Source: Lonsdalea iberica
Lineage (GTDB): Bacteria > Pseudomonadota > Gammaproteobacteria > Enterobacterales > Enterobacteriaceae
Assembly (NCBI RefSeq): GCF_002111585.1
Contig: NZ_LUTP01000009.1
Location: forward strand, 1-64,000
Length of the DNA: 64,000 nt
Direction: 5' to 3'
The translations under genes were made by a program, and so were the position numbers. Each line of letters starts with the position of its first letter. Positions within the stretch are counted from its first letter, which is position 1. The notes under the pieces are model-generated. The model did no database searches. It saw nothing but the letters and a program-made list of their open reading frames with translations, and was not told the origin of the DNA. Below are positions 17,933-28,381 of this stretch, one piece after another.

Positions 17933-19240
17933 TTGACATCTTTGCCAATCAAAAAAATTGTGATTGTCGGCGGTGGCGCTGGCGGATTAGAACTCGCAAC
18001 AAGCCTTGGGCACAAATTAGGTCGTAAAAATAAAGCCGAAATTACGCTGGTCGATCGCAATTCGAGCCATTTGTGGAAACCGTTGCTGCACGAAGTGGCA
18101 ACCGGCTCTCTGGATGATGATATGGACTCCCTGAGCTATCTGGCTCACGCCAGCAATCATCACTACCAGTTCCAGATGGGGACCTTGACGGGCATTAATC
18201 GCGAGCAAAAAGAGATCGAGCTGGCTGAAATTCGTAACGAAGCTGGCGAGCAGCTGGTCGCCGCGCGCACGCTGCCCTACGATATTCTGGTCGTGGCTCT
18301 GGGCAGTACCTCCAATGATTTCGGGACTGCCGGCGTTAAAGAGCATTGCATCTTCCTGGACAACCCTAAACAGGCGCGTCGATTCCACAACGAAATGCTG
18401 GATCTGTTCCTCAAATTCAACGCTGATCCCAACCGCAAAGAGCGCGTCAATATTGCGATCGTCGGCGGCGGTGCGACGGGCGTCGAGCTGTCCGCCGAGT
18501 TGTACAATGCCGTCAAACAGTTGAATAGCTACGGTTTTAACGCGTTGGACAATCAGACGCTGAACGTCACATTGGTTGAAGCGGGCGAACGTATTCTGCC
18601 TGCGCTGCCGCCGCGTATTTCTTCGGCGGTGCATCAGGAACTGACCAATATCGGCGTGCGAGTGTTGACGAAAACTATGGTGACCAGTGCGGAGACCCAA
18701 GGTCTGCATACCAAAGACGGTGAATTTATTGATGCCGATTTGATGGTCTGGGCCGCGGGCATCAAAGCGCCAGACGCGATGAAGGATATCGCCGGTCTGG
18801 AAACCAACCGCATCAACCAACTGGTGGTGGAACCCACGCTGCAAACCACCCGCGATACCAGTATCTTCGCGCTGGGCGACTGCGCTTCCTGCCCTCAGGA
18901 AGGCGGCGGTTTCGTGCCTCCTCGCGCTCAGGCCGCGCATCAGATGGCGTCGCTGTGCTTCAATAACATCATGGCGCTGATAAACGGTAAACCGCTGAAA
19001 TCTTACGTCTACAAAGACCACGGTTCGCTGGTCTCGCTTTCCAATTACAGCACCGTTGGGAACCTGATGGGCAACCTAATGCGTGGCTCCGTGATGGTTG
19101 AAGGGCGGATTGCGCGTTTCGTTTACATCTCGCTATATCGTATGCACCAGATTGCGCTGCATGGCTACGTGAGAACCGGTTTGATGATGTTGGTCGGACG
19201 CATCAATCGGGTGATCCGACCCAAGCTGAAACTGCACTGA
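17933..19240 (+). CDS. ndh: NADH:ubiquinone reductase (non-electrogenic) Ndh
   Basis: Ndh (NDH-2) passes electrons from NADH to quinone without pumping protons, at the inner face of the cytoplasmic membrane. The 435 residues contain the FAD loop [15 protein letters not shown] (residues 9-23), a second NAD-binding loop [17 protein letters not shown] near 177, and [12 protein letters not shown] and [11 protein letters not shown] downstream. The start is TTG at 17933 with AGGGGG eight bases before; this gives a protein one residue longer than E. coli Ndh. The gene is monocistronic, with an FNR box upstream and a GC-rich hairpin after it. Confidence 0.96.
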   Translation: MTSLPIKKIVIVGGGAGGLELATSLGHKLGRKNKAEITLVDRNSSHLWKPLLHEVATGSLDDDMDSLSYLAHASNHHYQFQMGTLTGINREQKEIELAEIRNEAGEQLVAARTLPYDILVVALGSTSNDFGTAGVKEHCIFLDNPKQARRFHNEMLDLFLKFNADPNRKERVNIAIVGGGATGVELSAELYNAVKQLNSYGFNALDNQTLNVTLVEAGERILPALPPRISSAVHQELTNIGVRVLTKTMVTSAETQGLHTKDGEFIDADLMVWAAGIKAPDAMKDIAGLETNRINQLVVEPTLQTTRDTSIFALGDCASCPQEGGGFVPPRAQAAHQMASLCFNNIMALINGKPLKSYVYKDHGSLVSLSNYSTVGNLMGNLMRGSVMVEGRIARFVYISLYRMHQIALHGYVRTGLMMLVGRINRVIRPKLKLH

Positions 19241-19253
19241 TAGTCTGAACCTG

Positions 19254-19278
19254 GCCGCCGGTCCCTGTGACCGGCGGC
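19254..19278 (+). terminator. GC-rich hairpin after ndh
   Basis: GCCGCCGGTC and GACCGGCGGC form a perfect 10-base stem with a 5-base loop, 13 bases after the ndh stop. The following ATTAATTAATTGTTTT is only partly T-rich. Confidence 0.65.
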
Positions 19279-19575
19279 ATTAATTAATTGTTTTGTAAAT
19301 AGTTCCGCTTAATCTTTCTTGCTGAAATTAATAAGAAAAATCCCAAATCGTCATGTTTGTGGATGTCGATCGGCGTTTGGTTCATTAATCCTATTGTCCC
19401 CCAAAATCACTTTGTGCAGACTTCCCTCTGTTTACGAACGGCGTTGCGCGCACGTCACATCACCCGAAAGTTGGCGCTTTCGGCAGAATCATCACCGCTC
19501 TTCACAGGTCTGTTGCAAAAGGATGGCGTTGGGGCGAGATGGAGAATGCGTGAATATTTATTCAGGAGGTTTCCT
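19279..19575. other. region upstream of ycfJ without a gene
   Basis: About 300 bases hold no supportable gene. An open frame runs through from 19357 into ycfJ, but it lacks a sensible start and its residues do not look like a protein. The promoter of ycfJ must lie here; I cannot place it with confidence. Confidence 0.5.
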
Positions 19576-20115
19576 GTGAACAAGTCAATGTTAGCAGGCG
19601 TGGGGATTGGCGTTGCCGCCGCACTGGGTGTGGCGGCGGTCGCCAGCATGGATGTCTTCTCGCCGAAGCCGCAGTATGCCCAGGTGTTAGCCGCAACACC
19701 GATAAAAGAAACCGTCAAGACGCCGCGGCAGGAGTGCCGTAATGTCACGGTGGCCCACAGACAGCCTGTGCAAGATGAAAACCGTATTACCGGTTCTGTG
19801 CTCGGCGCGGTTGCCGGGGGCGTGTTAGGCCATCAGTTCGGCGGCGGCAGGGGCCGTGACGTCGCGACGGTAGCCGGTGCTTTAGCGGGCGGATACGCGG
19901 GTAATCAGGTGCAGGGCAAGATGCAGGAACGTGATACGTATTCTTCCACTCAGCAGCGTTGTCAGACGGTGTATGACAAATCGCAAAAAGTGCTGGGTTA
20001 CGACGTTACCTACAAGATAGGCGAACAGGAAGGTAAAGTGCGTATGGAACGTGACCCCGGAACGAAAATTCCGCTAGACCGCAATGGTCAGCTGGTGCTG
20101 AGCGAGCAGATTTGA
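19576..20115 (+). CDS. ycfJ: glycine-zipper envelope protein YcfJ
   Basis: The 179 residues equal E. coli YcfJ. A short N-terminal hydrophobic segment (about residues 3-24) is followed by a glycine-zipper stretch, GSVLGAVAGGVLGHQFGGG and VAGALAGGYAGNQ, around residues 73-118, typical of the 17 kDa surface antigen/Rcp domain family. It is probably an envelope protein; its function is unknown and E. coli links it to biofilm and stress. The GTG start at 19576 has a perfect AGGAGGT six bases upstream, which decides the start against the longer open frame. Confidence 0.92.
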   Translation: MNKSMLAGVGIGVAAALGVAAVASMDVFSPKPQYAQVLAATPIKETVKTPRQECRNVTVAHRQPVQDENRITGSVLGAVAGGVLGHQFGGGRGRDVATVAGALAGGYAGNQVQGKMQERDTYSSTQQRCQTVYDKSQKVLGYDVTYKIGEQEGKVRMERDPGTKIPLDRNGQLVLSEQI

Positions 20116-20144
20116 GCCTCGCCTCCAAACCATTTGTTGTCCAA

Positions 20145-20179
20145 ACAGGTTCGCCCAGATGTTATTTGGGCGAACCTGT
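20145..20179. terminator. 13-base hairpin between ycfJ and gltI-like gene
   Basis: ACAGGTTCGCCCA and TGGGCGAACCTGT form a perfect 13-base stem with a 9-base loop, in the convergent space between the two genes. Neither strand has a strong T-run after it, so it may be a 3' protecting structure as much as a terminator. Confidence 0.5.
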
Positions 20180-20235
20180 GCGCTTAACCGGTTATATTTT
20201 TTCCGCGACGCCCGGAGCGGAGGGAAAGTCATGCA

Positions 20236-21138
20236 TCACAGAATATGGTCGTTCGGCGCTTTGAACAGGGCTTTCATATCCTCGGACATCTCAAAGTTCA
20301 TGTTGATGTTTTTCGGTGGAATAGGCTGGGTAAACCAGCGCTGATACCACTTCTCCGCTTCACCTTGCGTTTGCGCCTGAGCAATCGTCGAGTCCATCAA
20401 CTGCTTGAATGCCGGATCGTCCTTACGCAGCATACAGCCATACGCTTCATGGGATTGCGGCGTGCCGACGATGACCCATTGGTCAGGTCGCTTGGCTTTG
20501 GCGCGCTCTCCGGCCAGCAGCGGATCGTCCATATAGAAAGCCACCGCACGTCCGCTCTCTAGCGTTCTGAATGCATCGCTGTGGTCTTTGGCCGAAATGA
20601 TGCGCATCTTCATAGCGTTCTTGTCATTCAGCTGGTTGAGCAGGATTTCGTTGGTCGTCCCCGCCGTGGTCACGACCGGTTTACCGGCGAGATCGTTAAA
20701 GTCACTGATTCCAGACTCTTTCCTGACCAGAAGTTTCCCACCCACAATAAAAATAGAGTTGGAAAATGCCGCCTGTTGCTGACGCTCCGCGTTGTTGGTG
20801 GTAGACCCACATTCAAAATCTATCGATCCGTTCTGTAGCAGGGGAATGCGTGTGGATGAGGTAATGGGCACCATTTTCACCGTCAGGTTAGGCAGACCCA
20901 GCTGTTTTTTGACGGCATCGACAATCGCAGTCGAATACTCCTGCGAATAGCCGACGACTTTCTGATCGTTGTCCAGATAGGAAAAGGGGACGGAGGATTC
21001 GCGGTGCCCGACAACAATTAACCCACGTGTTTTGATCTTCTGCAAGGTGTCGGTGGACGAGGGGCGGGTGTCTGCGGCGTAGGCTGCGTGGCAAGCGATC
21101 CCGGCCAGAATAGCCGAGACCCATATCGTTCTTCTCAT
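20236..21138 (-). CDS. glutamate/aspartate ABC transporter periplasmic binding protein, GltI-like
   Basis: The 300-residue protein has a signal peptide (cleavage near AAYA-AD, residue 22) and a type 3 solute-binding domain. Segments VGHRESSVPFSY near 43, GYSQEYSTAIVDAVK, DFECGSTTNNAERQ near 109 and LESGRAVAFYMDDPLLAGERAK match E. coli GltI closely, so glutamate or aspartate is the likely ligand. In E. coli gltI heads gltIJKL; here no permease or ATPase gene is next to it, so it is an orphan that must share a transporter encoded elsewhere. GGAG lies 7 bases before the ATG. Confidence 0.85.
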   Translation of the reverse strand: MRRTIWVSAILAGIACHAAYAADTRPSSTDTLQKIKTRGLIVVGHRESSVPFSYLDNDQKVVGYSQEYSTAIVDAVKKQLGLPNLTVKMVPITSSTRIPLLQNGSIDFECGSTTNNAERQQQAAFSNSIFIVGGKLLVRKESGISDFNDLAGKPVVTTAGTTNEILLNQLNDKNAMKMRIISAKDHSDAFRTLESGRAVAFYMDDPLLAGERAKAKRPDQWVIVGTPQSHEAYGCMLRKDDPAFKQLMDSTIAQAQTQGEAEKWYQRWFTQPIPPKNINMNFEMSEDMKALFKAPNDHIL

Positions 21139-21574
21139 TATGTACTCCGTGGTTAATGTGGTGGCCGCTTAAGCGTAGAACGCTTCCCTGTATCCTTCGC
21201 TTGCACGGAGCCGCCGGCTTATGCGTCGAGCACGGCTGTCCGGCGGGCTGCATCATCAGGCAAAATTGATGCCATGATGCATGCAGCCAAATCTGACGGA
21301 AGGCGAGCCCTCGCTGGGCAAGGCGCCTGAGAGTGAAAAGAAGTCAACAGTCAACGCAGTGCCCATCGGACAACCATTGGCTGCACCTTGATAGTGCGTA
21401 CCGACGAGAGCGTGCGTCTAAAGGTGGAGGGCATCGGCAGGAAAGCCTGACATGCCGAGCGGAGTCTTGTCGCGCGGGAACAAGCGGTGAAACAGGGCGT
21501 GAACTGGCAGGGCCCCGATTTGAACCGGGGCCTGTCAGTCAGATGGGCGAGGACGTCACGCGCGGTTACGCGCC
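21139..21574. other. gltI-mfd intergenic region without a gene
   Basis: These 436 bases carry the upstream region of the gltI-like gene and the 3' flank of mfd. A hairpin with one bulge (21508-21534) lies 41 bases after the mfd stop. The forward open frame 21333-21785 runs into mfd antisense and has no protein-like features. E. coli has bhsA, ldtC and other genes in this interval; none is seen. Confidence 0.6.
21508..21534 (-). terminator. hairpin downstream of mfd
   Basis: CAGGCCCCG and CGGGGCCCTG (reverse strand) pair over nine bases with one bulged G and an 8-base loop. No T-run follows, so termination would be weak or Rho-assisted. Confidence 0.4.
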
Positions 21575-24500
21575 TCAGACCGGGCAGGTATGCTGCGCCA
21601 TCGCGGTCAACAGCCCGCGGATGAAGGTCAATCGCGCAGGGCGATCGCTCAGATCGGTAATGAACTTGAGACGGGTTGGACCATCCAAGCGGTACACGCT
21701 GGGTTCTCGTTGCAGCAGGCCAATCAGGTGGCTCGGCTCGACGCGGTTATTCTGGCTGAATTCGATGAAACCGCCCTTGTCGTGACCTTCAATCCGCTTG
21801 ATGCCCAATGCCTGCGCCTGCTGGCGTAGCGCGGCAATCTGCAACAGGTTGCGCGCGGCGTCCGGTAGCGGACCGAATCGGTCGATCAGTTCGGCCCTGA
21901 GATCCGTCAACTCACCCTCTACGTGGGCGCTGGCGATGCGTTTGTAGAACGACAACCGGGTATTCACATCTGGAATAAAGTCTTCCGGCAGCAGGGAAGG
22001 GAGTCGCAGTTCGACGTCGGTCTGATTGCTGATCAGATCCTCCAGCGAGGGTTCCCGACCTTCCTTGAGCGATTCGACCGCGCTTTCCAGCAACTCCATA
22101 TAGAGCGAGAAGCCGACGCTTTCCATTTGTCCGCTTTGCCCTTCGCCCAGTAGCTCGCCTGCGCCACGGATCTCCAGATCGTGGGTTGCCAGCGCGAAGC
22201 CTGCGCCGAGATCTTCCAGCGACGCGATAGCCTCCAGACGTTTGTGCGCGTCCGTGCTCATCGCTTTTGGATTCGGGGTCAACAGATAGGCGTAAGCCTG
22301 GTGGTGAGAGCGGCCTACGCGCCCGCGAAGCTGGTGGAGCTGTGCAAGACCAAAATGGTCGGCGCGCTCTATGATGATGGTATTGGCGCTTGGAATATCG
22401 ATGCCGGTTTCAATAATCGTCGTACACACCAGCACGTTGAAACGTTGGTGATGGAAGTCGTTCATGACTCGTTCGAGATCGCGCTCGCGCATCTGCCCGT
22501 GGCCGATGGTGATCCGCGCTTCCGGCACCAGCTCGCTGAGCCGCTGCGCCGCCTTTTCGATATTTTCGACATCGTTATACAGGTAATACACCTGACCGCC
22601 GCGCAGCGTTTCGCGCAGAATCGCTTCCCGCACCACCAGACTGTCATACTCACGTACAAAGGTTTTGACCGCCAGACGGCGTGCCGGCGGAGTGGCGATG
22701 ATCGACAAATCGCGCATCCCGCTCATCGCCATATTCAGCGTTCGCGGGATGGGCGTCGCGGTCAGTGTCAGAATATCGACATTGGCGCGCATGGCTTTGA
22801 TGCGTTCTTTGTGACGTACGCCAAAACGGTGCTCTTCATCCACAATCAGCAGTCCGAGATCGTGCCAGTGCACATCGCTCTGTAAAAGTTTATGGGTGCC
22901 GATGAGAATATCGACTTTCCCCTCGCGCGTTTGTTCCAGCACCTGTGATTGCTCGCGCTGACTACGGAAGCGGGAAATCATCTCGATACGAACGGGCCAG
23001 TTGGCGAAGCGGTCACGGAAATTATCAAAGTGCTGCTGCGCCAGTAGCGTTGTGGGGACCAAAACGGCGACCTGCTTGTGGTTTTCGACCGCCAGGTAGG
23101 CGGCGCGCATGGCGACTTCGGTTTTGCCGAAGCCGACATCGCCGCACACCAGGCGATCCATCGCCAGCGGCTGGCACATGTCACTCAGCACGGCGTTGAT
23201 AGCCTGAGCCTGATCCGGCGTGGTTTCAAACGGGAACCCTTCGCAGAACAACTGGTATTGGGCTTTGTCGTGCTTGAAGGCGAAACCGCGCTTAGCCTCG
23301 CGCTGAGCATACACATCCAGCAGCTCGGCGGCGACATCGCGGACTTTCTCCGCGGCTTTTTGACGGGCGCGAACCCAGGCGTCGCCGCCCAGCTTGTGCA
23401 ACGGCGCGTTTTCGTCGCTGCCGCCCGCATAACGGCTGATCAGATGCAATGAGGAGACCGGCACATAGAGTTTGTCGTTGCCGGCGTAATGCAGGATCAG
23501 GTACTCCGCCGTGATACCGCCTGCTTCAAGGGTGGTCAGCCCGGCATAGCGCCCCACGCCGTGTTCCAGGTGCACGACCGGTTGCCCGGCGCGCAGCTCC
23601 GCCAGGTTGCGGATGAGCGTTTCAGTGTTGATGGCGCGGCGGTTGTCCTGACGCGGTCGGCTGACGCGCTCACCCAGCAGGTCGCTTTCGCATATCAGCG
23701 CCCAGTGTCGCAGGGTGTCCACGAATCCATGTTCGCTCGCCCCGACTTGCAGATAACAGCCGGGTTCCTGCGCTTGATCCAGACGGGCAATCGGCTTTGG
23801 CGCCAGTTTGATTCGTGACAACAGTTCCTGCAGCGTTTCCCGTCGGCCTTCGCTTTCTACCGAGAACATGATGCGGCCGCTGAACTGCTCCACAAAGCGG
23901 CGCAACGCATCAAGCGGAGATTTTTGCTGATGTTCGACGGTCAGTGCCGGCAGCGTCTGGTAGCCCAGATTGACGTTGGCCGCTTTCGACGGCAAAGACT
24001 CCGTGCGTAGCTGCACGCGCGGCCACTGCTTGATTTCGCTGAGGAGCGAGTCGACCGCTAGCCATAGCACGGGAGGCGCTAGCAGCGGACGCATCGGATC
24101 GACGCTGCGGCTGTCATAGCGCTGCTGAATGTCCTGCCAGAAACGTTCGGCGCTGTGCTGTAAATCGCCGCTGTTGACCAGCAGCGTGCCTTCCGGGAAG
24201 TAGCTGAATAGCGAGGGCAGGGGCTGGCTGAAAAACAGCGGCTGCCAGTACTCAATACCGGCGGGCCAGGTGTTCTTGCTGACTTGCTGGTAGACATGCT
24301 CCGGATCGCGGCGCACGTCGAACTGCTCGCGCCATTGACTGCGGAACAGCTCGATAGCGTCTTTGTCCGTCGGGAACTCGTGAGCGGGCAGCAGGCTGAT
24401 GTGGTCGACCTCATTCAGCGTTCGCTGGGTATCCACATCGAACAGCCGCAGACTGTCGATATCATCGTCGAAAAAGTCGATGCGGAACGGCTCTTCGCTG

Positions 24501-25024
24501 CCCATCGGGAACAGATCAAGCAAAGCGCCACGTGTGGCGAACTCCCCATGCTCCATCACCTGATCCACGCTGCGATACCCCGCCTGTTCCAACTGGTCGC
24601 GCAGTTTGTTGCGGGACAAGTGTTGCCCTTTCTTCAGCATCAGCGCATGCCCATGCAGGAAGGTATGCGGGCAGACTTTTTGCATCAAGGTGTTAACCGG
24701 CAGGATCAGAACGCCGCGCTCCATCAACGGCAGTTGATACAACGTCGCGAGTCGGGCCGAGATGATTTCCTGATGGGGCGAGAAAGTGTCGTAGGGCAAG
24801 GTTTCCCAGTCCGGCAAGGTGGTGACCGGCTGATCCGTGAACTGTTGAATTTCGTCACGAAGACGCAGCGCGTTTTGCATATCCGGGGCGATCAGCACCA
24901 CCAGTCCAGCATGACGTTCAATGATTTCTGCGCATTCCACGGCGCATGCGGCACCGGTCAATTCGCCCAGCAGGCGCTGTTCTCCCGCTTTGCGTGGCAA
25001 GGTATAACGGTATTGTTCAGGCAT
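21575..25024 (-). CDS. mfd: transcription-repair coupling factor Mfd
   Basis: Mfd removes RNA polymerase stalled at DNA damage and recruits UvrA. The 1149 residues are one more than E. coli. The order is: UvrB-like N-terminal modules (residues 1 to about 340), the RNA polymerase-interacting domain starting LRAGQPVVHLEHGVGRYAGL near 477, then the RecG-like translocase with Walker A CGDVGFGKTEVAMRAAY near 627, Walker B DEEH near 730, and TATPIPRTLNMAMSG and LLRGRVGRSHHQAYAYLL-type motifs (visible as HQLRGRVGRS), and the C-terminal autoinhibitory D7 domain. It is divergent from lolC. Confidence 0.97.
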   Translation of the reverse strand: MPEQYRYTLPRKAGEQRLLGELTGAACAVECAEIIERHAGLVVLIAPDMQNALRLRDEIQQFTDQPVTTLPDWETLPYDTFSPHQEIISARLATLYQLPLMERGVLILPVNTLMQKVCPHTFLHGHALMLKKGQHLSRNKLRDQLEQAGYRSVDQVMEHGEFATRGALLDLFPMGSEEPFRIDFFDDDIDSLRLFDVDTQRTLNEVDHISLLPAHEFPTDKDAIELFRSQWREQFDVRRDPEHVYQQVSKNTWPAGIEYWQPLFFSQPLPSLFSYFPEGTLLVNSGDLQHSAERFWQDIQQRYDSRSVDPMRPLLAPPVLWLAVDSLLSEIKQWPRVQLRTESLPSKAANVNLGYQTLPALTVEHQQKSPLDALRRFVEQFSGRIMFSVESEGRRETLQELLSRIKLAPKPIARLDQAQEPGCYLQVGASEHGFVDTLRHWALICESDLLGERVSRPRQDNRRAINTETLIRNLAELRAGQPVVHLEHGVGRYAGLTTLEAGGITAEYLILHYAGNDKLYVPVSSLHLISRYAGGSDENAPLHKLGGDAWVRARQKAAEKVRDVAAELLDVYAQREAKRGFAFKHDKAQYQLFCEGFPFETTPDQAQAINAVLSDMCQPLAMDRLVCGDVGFGKTEVAMRAAYLAVENHKQVAVLVPTTLLAQQHFDNFRDRFANWPVRIEMISRFRSQREQSQVLEQTREGKVDILIGTHKLLQSDVHWHDLGLLIVDEEHRFGVRHKERIKAMRANVDILTLTATPIPRTLNMAMSGMRDLSIIATPPARRLAVKTFVREYDSLVVREAILRETLRGGQVYYLYNDVENIEKAAQRLSELVPEARITIGHGQMRERDLERVMNDFHHQRFNVLVCTTIIETGIDIPSANTIIIERADHFGLAQLHQLRGRVGRSHHQAYAYLLTPNPKAMSTDAHKRLEAIASLEDLGAGFALATHDLEIRGAGELLGEGQSGQMESVGFSLYMELLESAVESLKEGREPSLEDLISNQTDVELRLPSLLPEDFIPDVNTRLSFYKRIASAHVEGELTDLRAELIDRFGPLPDAARNLLQIAALRQQAQALGIKRIEGHDKGGFIEFSQNNRVEPSHLIGLLQREPSVYRLDGPTRLKFITDLSDRPARLTFIRGLLTAMAQHTCPV

Positions 25025-25160
25025 AGTCTGATTATCAGGTCTTAATCTCGGCCCCTCTAAGAAAAAGCCGGAGAGAGAGATAGTTAGGGTTCCATAAAGC
25101 GGTACTACCCTTTATTATCCTTGATCACTTTGCTTTAGCAACCTCATCCAGACGGATTTC

Positions 25161-26363
25161 ATGTATCAACCTGTCGCGTTATTTATCGGCCTTCGCTACA
25201 TGCGTGGGCGTGCCTCGGACCGCTTTGGGCGGTTTGTCTCCTGGCTGTCGGCTATCGGCATCACCCTCGGTGTGATGGCGCTGGTCACCGTCCTTTCCGT
25301 GATGAACGGATTTGAGCGAGAACTGGAAAAAAGCATTTTGGGATTAATGCCTCAGGCGTTAATCACCACGCCCCAGGGATCGCTGAATCCTGACCATGTC
25401 CCCGCCGCCGGTCTGCAAAATCTCGAAGGGGTAACGCGTGTCGCGCCCCTGACGACCGGCGACGTGGTGTTGCAAAGCGCCCGCGGTGTCGCGGTGGGCG
25501 TCATGCTCGGCGTTAACCCGGATGAAGACGAGCCGTTGTCGCGCTATCTGGTCAACACTCGCCAGCAGCAGCTGCAGCCGGGGGCCTATCAGGTGATTCT
25601 GGGCGAACAGTTGGCAAGTCAGCTGGGCGTCAAGCGCGGCGATCAGCTGCGCCTGATGGTGACCAGCGCCAGCCAGCTGACGCCGATGGGCCGAATCCCC
25701 AGTCAACGTTTGTTCACCGTAGCGGGCACTTTCGCCGCCCAGAGCGAGGTGGACGGCTACCAGTTGTTGGTCAATCAGCAGGACGCCTCTCGACTGCTGC
25801 GCTACCCGCTTGGCAACATCACCGGTTGGCGGCTCTGGTTGCAGGAGCCGCTGGCGGTAGATGCGCTCAGTCAGCAATCCTTACCCGCCGGGACCGTATG
25901 GAAAGACTGGCGCGAGCGCAAGGGCGAGTTGTTCCAGGCGGTACGAATGGAGAAAAATATGATGGGGCTGTTGTTGAGTCTCATCGTGGCCGTGGCGGCC
26001 TTTAACATCATCACATCTTTGGGATTGCTGGTGATGGAGAAACAGGGAGAAGTGGCGATTTTGCAGACGCAGGGATTGACGCAGCGTCAAATCATGGCGC
26101 TGTTTATGGTGCAGGGCGGCGGCGCTGGTGTGTTCGGCTCGTTGGTCGGGGCATTGCTCGGCGTGCTGTTGGCCAGCCAGCTGAATACGCTGCTGCCGTT
26201 GCTGGGGCTGCTCATCGAGGGCGGATCGTTGCCGGTGGTGATCGAGCCGCTGCAGGTGACCGTTATCGCCCTCGTGGCGATGCTGCTGGCGCTACTCTCC
26301 ACGCTTTACCCTTCCTGGCGCGCCGCCGCCGCCCATCCTGCTGAGGCTTTACGTTATGAATAA
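25161..26363 (+). CDS. lolC: lipoprotein-releasing system membrane subunit LolC
   Basis: LolC is one of two membrane subunits of the LolCDE machine that extracts outer-membrane lipoproteins from the inner membrane and hands them to LolA. The 400 residues have a first transmembrane helix near 25-50 ([18 protein letters not shown]), a large periplasmic domain and three more helices after about residue 265, ending with [15 protein letters not shown]. Its end overlaps lolD by 8 bases. It reads closest to LolC rather than LolE, and both paralogues are present. Confidence 0.95.
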   Translation: MYQPVALFIGLRYMRGRASDRFGRFVSWLSAIGITLGVMALVTVLSVMNGFERELEKSILGLMPQALITTPQGSLNPDHVPAAGLQNLEGVTRVAPLTTGDVVLQSARGVAVGVMLGVNPDEDEPLSRYLVNTRQQQLQPGAYQVILGEQLASQLGVKRGDQLRLMVTSASQLTPMGRIPSQRLFTVAGTFAAQSEVDGYQLLVNQQDASRLLRYPLGNITGWRLWLQEPLAVDALSQQSLPAGTVWKDWRERKGELFQAVRMEKNMMGLLLSLIVAVAAFNIITSLGLLVMEKQGEVAILQTQGLTQRQIMALFMVQGGGAGVFGSLVGALLGVLLASQLNTLLPLLGLLIEGGSLPVVIEPLQVTVIALVAMLLALLSTLYPSWRAAAAHPAEALRYE

Positions 26364-27063
26364 AACTTTACTGTTACAGTGCCGCCATTTGTGCAAGCGC
26401 TACCAGGACGGGAAGGTATCGACCGATGTGTTGAAGGACGTCTCGTTTGAAATGGCGCCGGGCGAAATGATGGCGATTGTCGGGAGTTCGGGTTCCGGCA
26501 AAAGTACGCTGTTGCATTTGCTGGGCGGTCTGGATACGCCGACATCCGGCGAAGTCATTTTCAAAGACAAACCCCTGAATACGCTTTCGCCCGCGGCCAA
26601 AGCGGCGCTGCGCAACCGCGAGCTGGGATTTATCTACCAGTTCCATCACCTGCTTCCGGATTTTACCGCGTTGGAAAACGTGGCTATGCCGCTGTTGATT
26701 GGTAAGACGCCGCCTAAAGCCGCTAAAGAGCAGGCGCGTGACATGCTGGCGGCCGTCGGGCTGGAAAAGCGTAGTCACCATCGTTCGGCAGAGCTTTCCG
26801 GCGGTGAACGTCAGCGCGTCGCGATCGCCCGTGCGCTGGTCAACAACCCGTCATTGGTGTTGGCCGATGAACCGACCGGTAACCTCGATCAGCGGACGGC
26901 AGATACCATCTTTGAACTGTTGGGCGAACTCAACGTGCGTCAGGGCACGGCCTTTCTAGTGGTAACCCATGATTTACAGCTGGCGCATCGTCTCAGCCGA
27001 CAGTTGGAAATGCGCGACGGCCAGCTGCAGCAGGAACTGACTCTGGTGGGGGCGCCACAATGA
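26356..27063 (+). CDS. lolD: lipoprotein-releasing system ATPase LolD
   Basis: LolD is the cytoplasmic ATPase of the LolCDE exporter. The 235 residues include Walker [10 protein letters not shown] near residue 42, the Q-loop [16 protein letters not shown] with the LolD-type LLPDFTA motif, the signature [15 protein letters not shown] near 147 and Walker [13 protein letters not shown] near 167. Its start lies within lolC and its stop overlaps the lolE ATG (ATGA), so the three subunits are translationally coupled. It is ordinary and intact. Confidence 0.97.
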   Translation: MNKTLLLQCRHLCKRYQDGKVSTDVLKDVSFEMAPGEMMAIVGSSGSGKSTLLHLLGGLDTPTSGEVIFKDKPLNTLSPAAKAALRNRELGFIYQFHHLLPDFTALENVAMPLLIGKTPPKAAKEQARDMLAAVGLEKRSHHRSAELSGGERQRVAIARALVNNPSLVLADEPTGNLDQRTADTIFELLGELNVRQGTAFLVVTHDLQLAHRLSRQLEMRDGQLQQELTLVGAPQ

Positions 27064-28307
27064 GTTTTCCTCCACTTTCACTCCGGGTGGGATTGCGGTT
27101 CAGCCGGGGACGGAGACGCAGCGGAATGGTGTCGCTGATCTCGGCGATTTCCACGATCGGTATTGCGCTAGGCGTGGCGGTGCTGATCGTCGGGTTGAGC
27201 GCGATGAATGGCTTTGAGCGTGAACTGAAAAATCGTATTTTGGCCGTGGTGCCGCACGGAGAGATCGAGGCGGTCAATCCCCCTTTCAATGGATGGCAGG
27301 GGCTGATCCCGAAGGTCGAAGCGGTGCCGGGCATTGCGGCGGTAGCGCCTTACATCAACTTCACAGGATTGCTGGAACATGGCGCCAATCTGAGGGCGAT
27401 CCAGTTTAAAGGGGTCGACCCGCAGCAGGAACTCCGGTTAAGCGCGCTGCCGCACTTTGTTCTGAACGACGCCTGGAGCCGCTTCCAAGCCGGCGAACAG
27501 CAGGTGGTGCTGGGAAAAGGCGTGGCCGACGCTTTAGGGGTGAAGGAAGGCGAGTGGGTGACGGTGATGATCCCCAACAGCGACCCGCAGATGAAGCTGC
27601 TACAACCGAAGCGCATCCGTCTACACGTCACCGGGATTCTCCAACTGAGCGGACAGCTCGATCACAGTCTGGCGTTAGTCCCGCTGAAAGACGCACAGGG
27701 CTATCTGGATATGGGCGATGCGGTGACCGGTCTGGCGCTGAAGATGGATGACGTGTTCGCCGCCAATCAGCTGGTGCGCGACGCGGGTAAGGTCACGGAG
27801 GAGTACGTTTACATCCGCAGTTGGATTGGCACTTACGGTTATATGTACCGCGATATTCAGATGATCCGCACGATTATGTATCTGGCGATGGTGCTGGTGA
27901 TCGGCGTCGCCAGTTTTAATATCGTGTCCACGCTGGTGATGGCGGTTAAAGACAAAAGCAGCGATATCGCCGTGTTACGAACGCTGGGCGCAGGCGACGG
28001 ACTTATTCGCGCCATTTTCGTCTGGTATGGTCTGCTGGCAGGACTGCTGGGCAGCGTGCTGGGGGCCATCGTCGGGATTATCGCGACGCTGCAGCTCACG
28101 CCGCTGATACGCGGTATTGAGACGATAACCGGTCATCGCTTTCTCTCCGGCGACATCTACTTTATCGATTTCTTGCCGTCGGAACTGCATGCCGCCGACG
28201 TCGTCCTGGTGTTAGTCACGGCATTGGCTCTCAGCCTAATTGCCAGCTGGTATCCCGCACGTCGGGCCAGCCGCATCGACCCCGCCAGGGTGCTGAGCGG
28301 TCAGTAA
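27060..28307 (+). CDS. lolE: lipoprotein-releasing system membrane subunit LolE
   Basis: LolE is the second membrane subunit, which binds the incoming lipoprotein. The 415 residues show the same FtsX/MacB-type plan as LolC: helix 1 near 22-48 ([20 protein letters not shown]), a periplasmic domain and three helices at the C-terminus, ending [19 protein letters not shown]. Paralogy with LolC is visible in shared phrases such as NGFERELK. It is followed by nagK after 74 bases. Confidence 0.96.
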   Translation: MSFPPLSLRVGLRFSRGRRRSGMVSLISAISTIGIALGVAVLIVGLSAMNGFERELKNRILAVVPHGEIEAVNPPFNGWQGLIPKVEAVPGIAAVAPYINFTGLLEHGANLRAIQFKGVDPQQELRLSALPHFVLNDAWSRFQAGEQQVVLGKGVADALGVKEGEWVTVMIPNSDPQMKLLQPKRIRLHVTGILQLSGQLDHSLALVPLKDAQGYLDMGDAVTGLALKMDDVFAANQLVRDAGKVTEEYVYIRSWIGTYGYMYRDIQMIRTIMYLAMVLVIGVASFNIVSTLVMAVKDKSSDIAVLRTLGAGDGLIRAIFVWYGLLAGLLGSVLGAIVGIIATLQLTPLIRGIETITGHRFLSGDIYFIDFLPSELHAADVVLVLVTALALSLIASWYPARRASRIDPARVLSGQ

Positions 28308-28381
28308 GCGGGCGCTTAACGTTAACGGCTCAGGCGCGATAGCGTCGAATCTTGAGCCAGCCGTAGCGACGGGAGTAGGGT

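Noticed and set aside
18017-19021. Long 334-codon reverse open frame inside ndh
   Set aside because: It is antisense to a fully conserved enzyme, and its composition (rich in Arg, Gln and His) is that of a frame shadow.
21505-21540. GGTTCAAATC on the reverse strand looks like a tRNA T-arm, possibly a tRNA fragment or attachment site
   Set aside because: The stem lacks one base for a 5-base T-arm with a 7-base loop, no acceptor stem, CCA or anticodon arm is found nearby, and it lies where an mfd 3' hairpin is expected.
22181-25045. Several long forward open frames (up to 253 codons) antisense to mfd
   Set aside because: mfd is intact and conserved over its whole length; these frames have no recognisable domains and fit GC-rich shadow frames.
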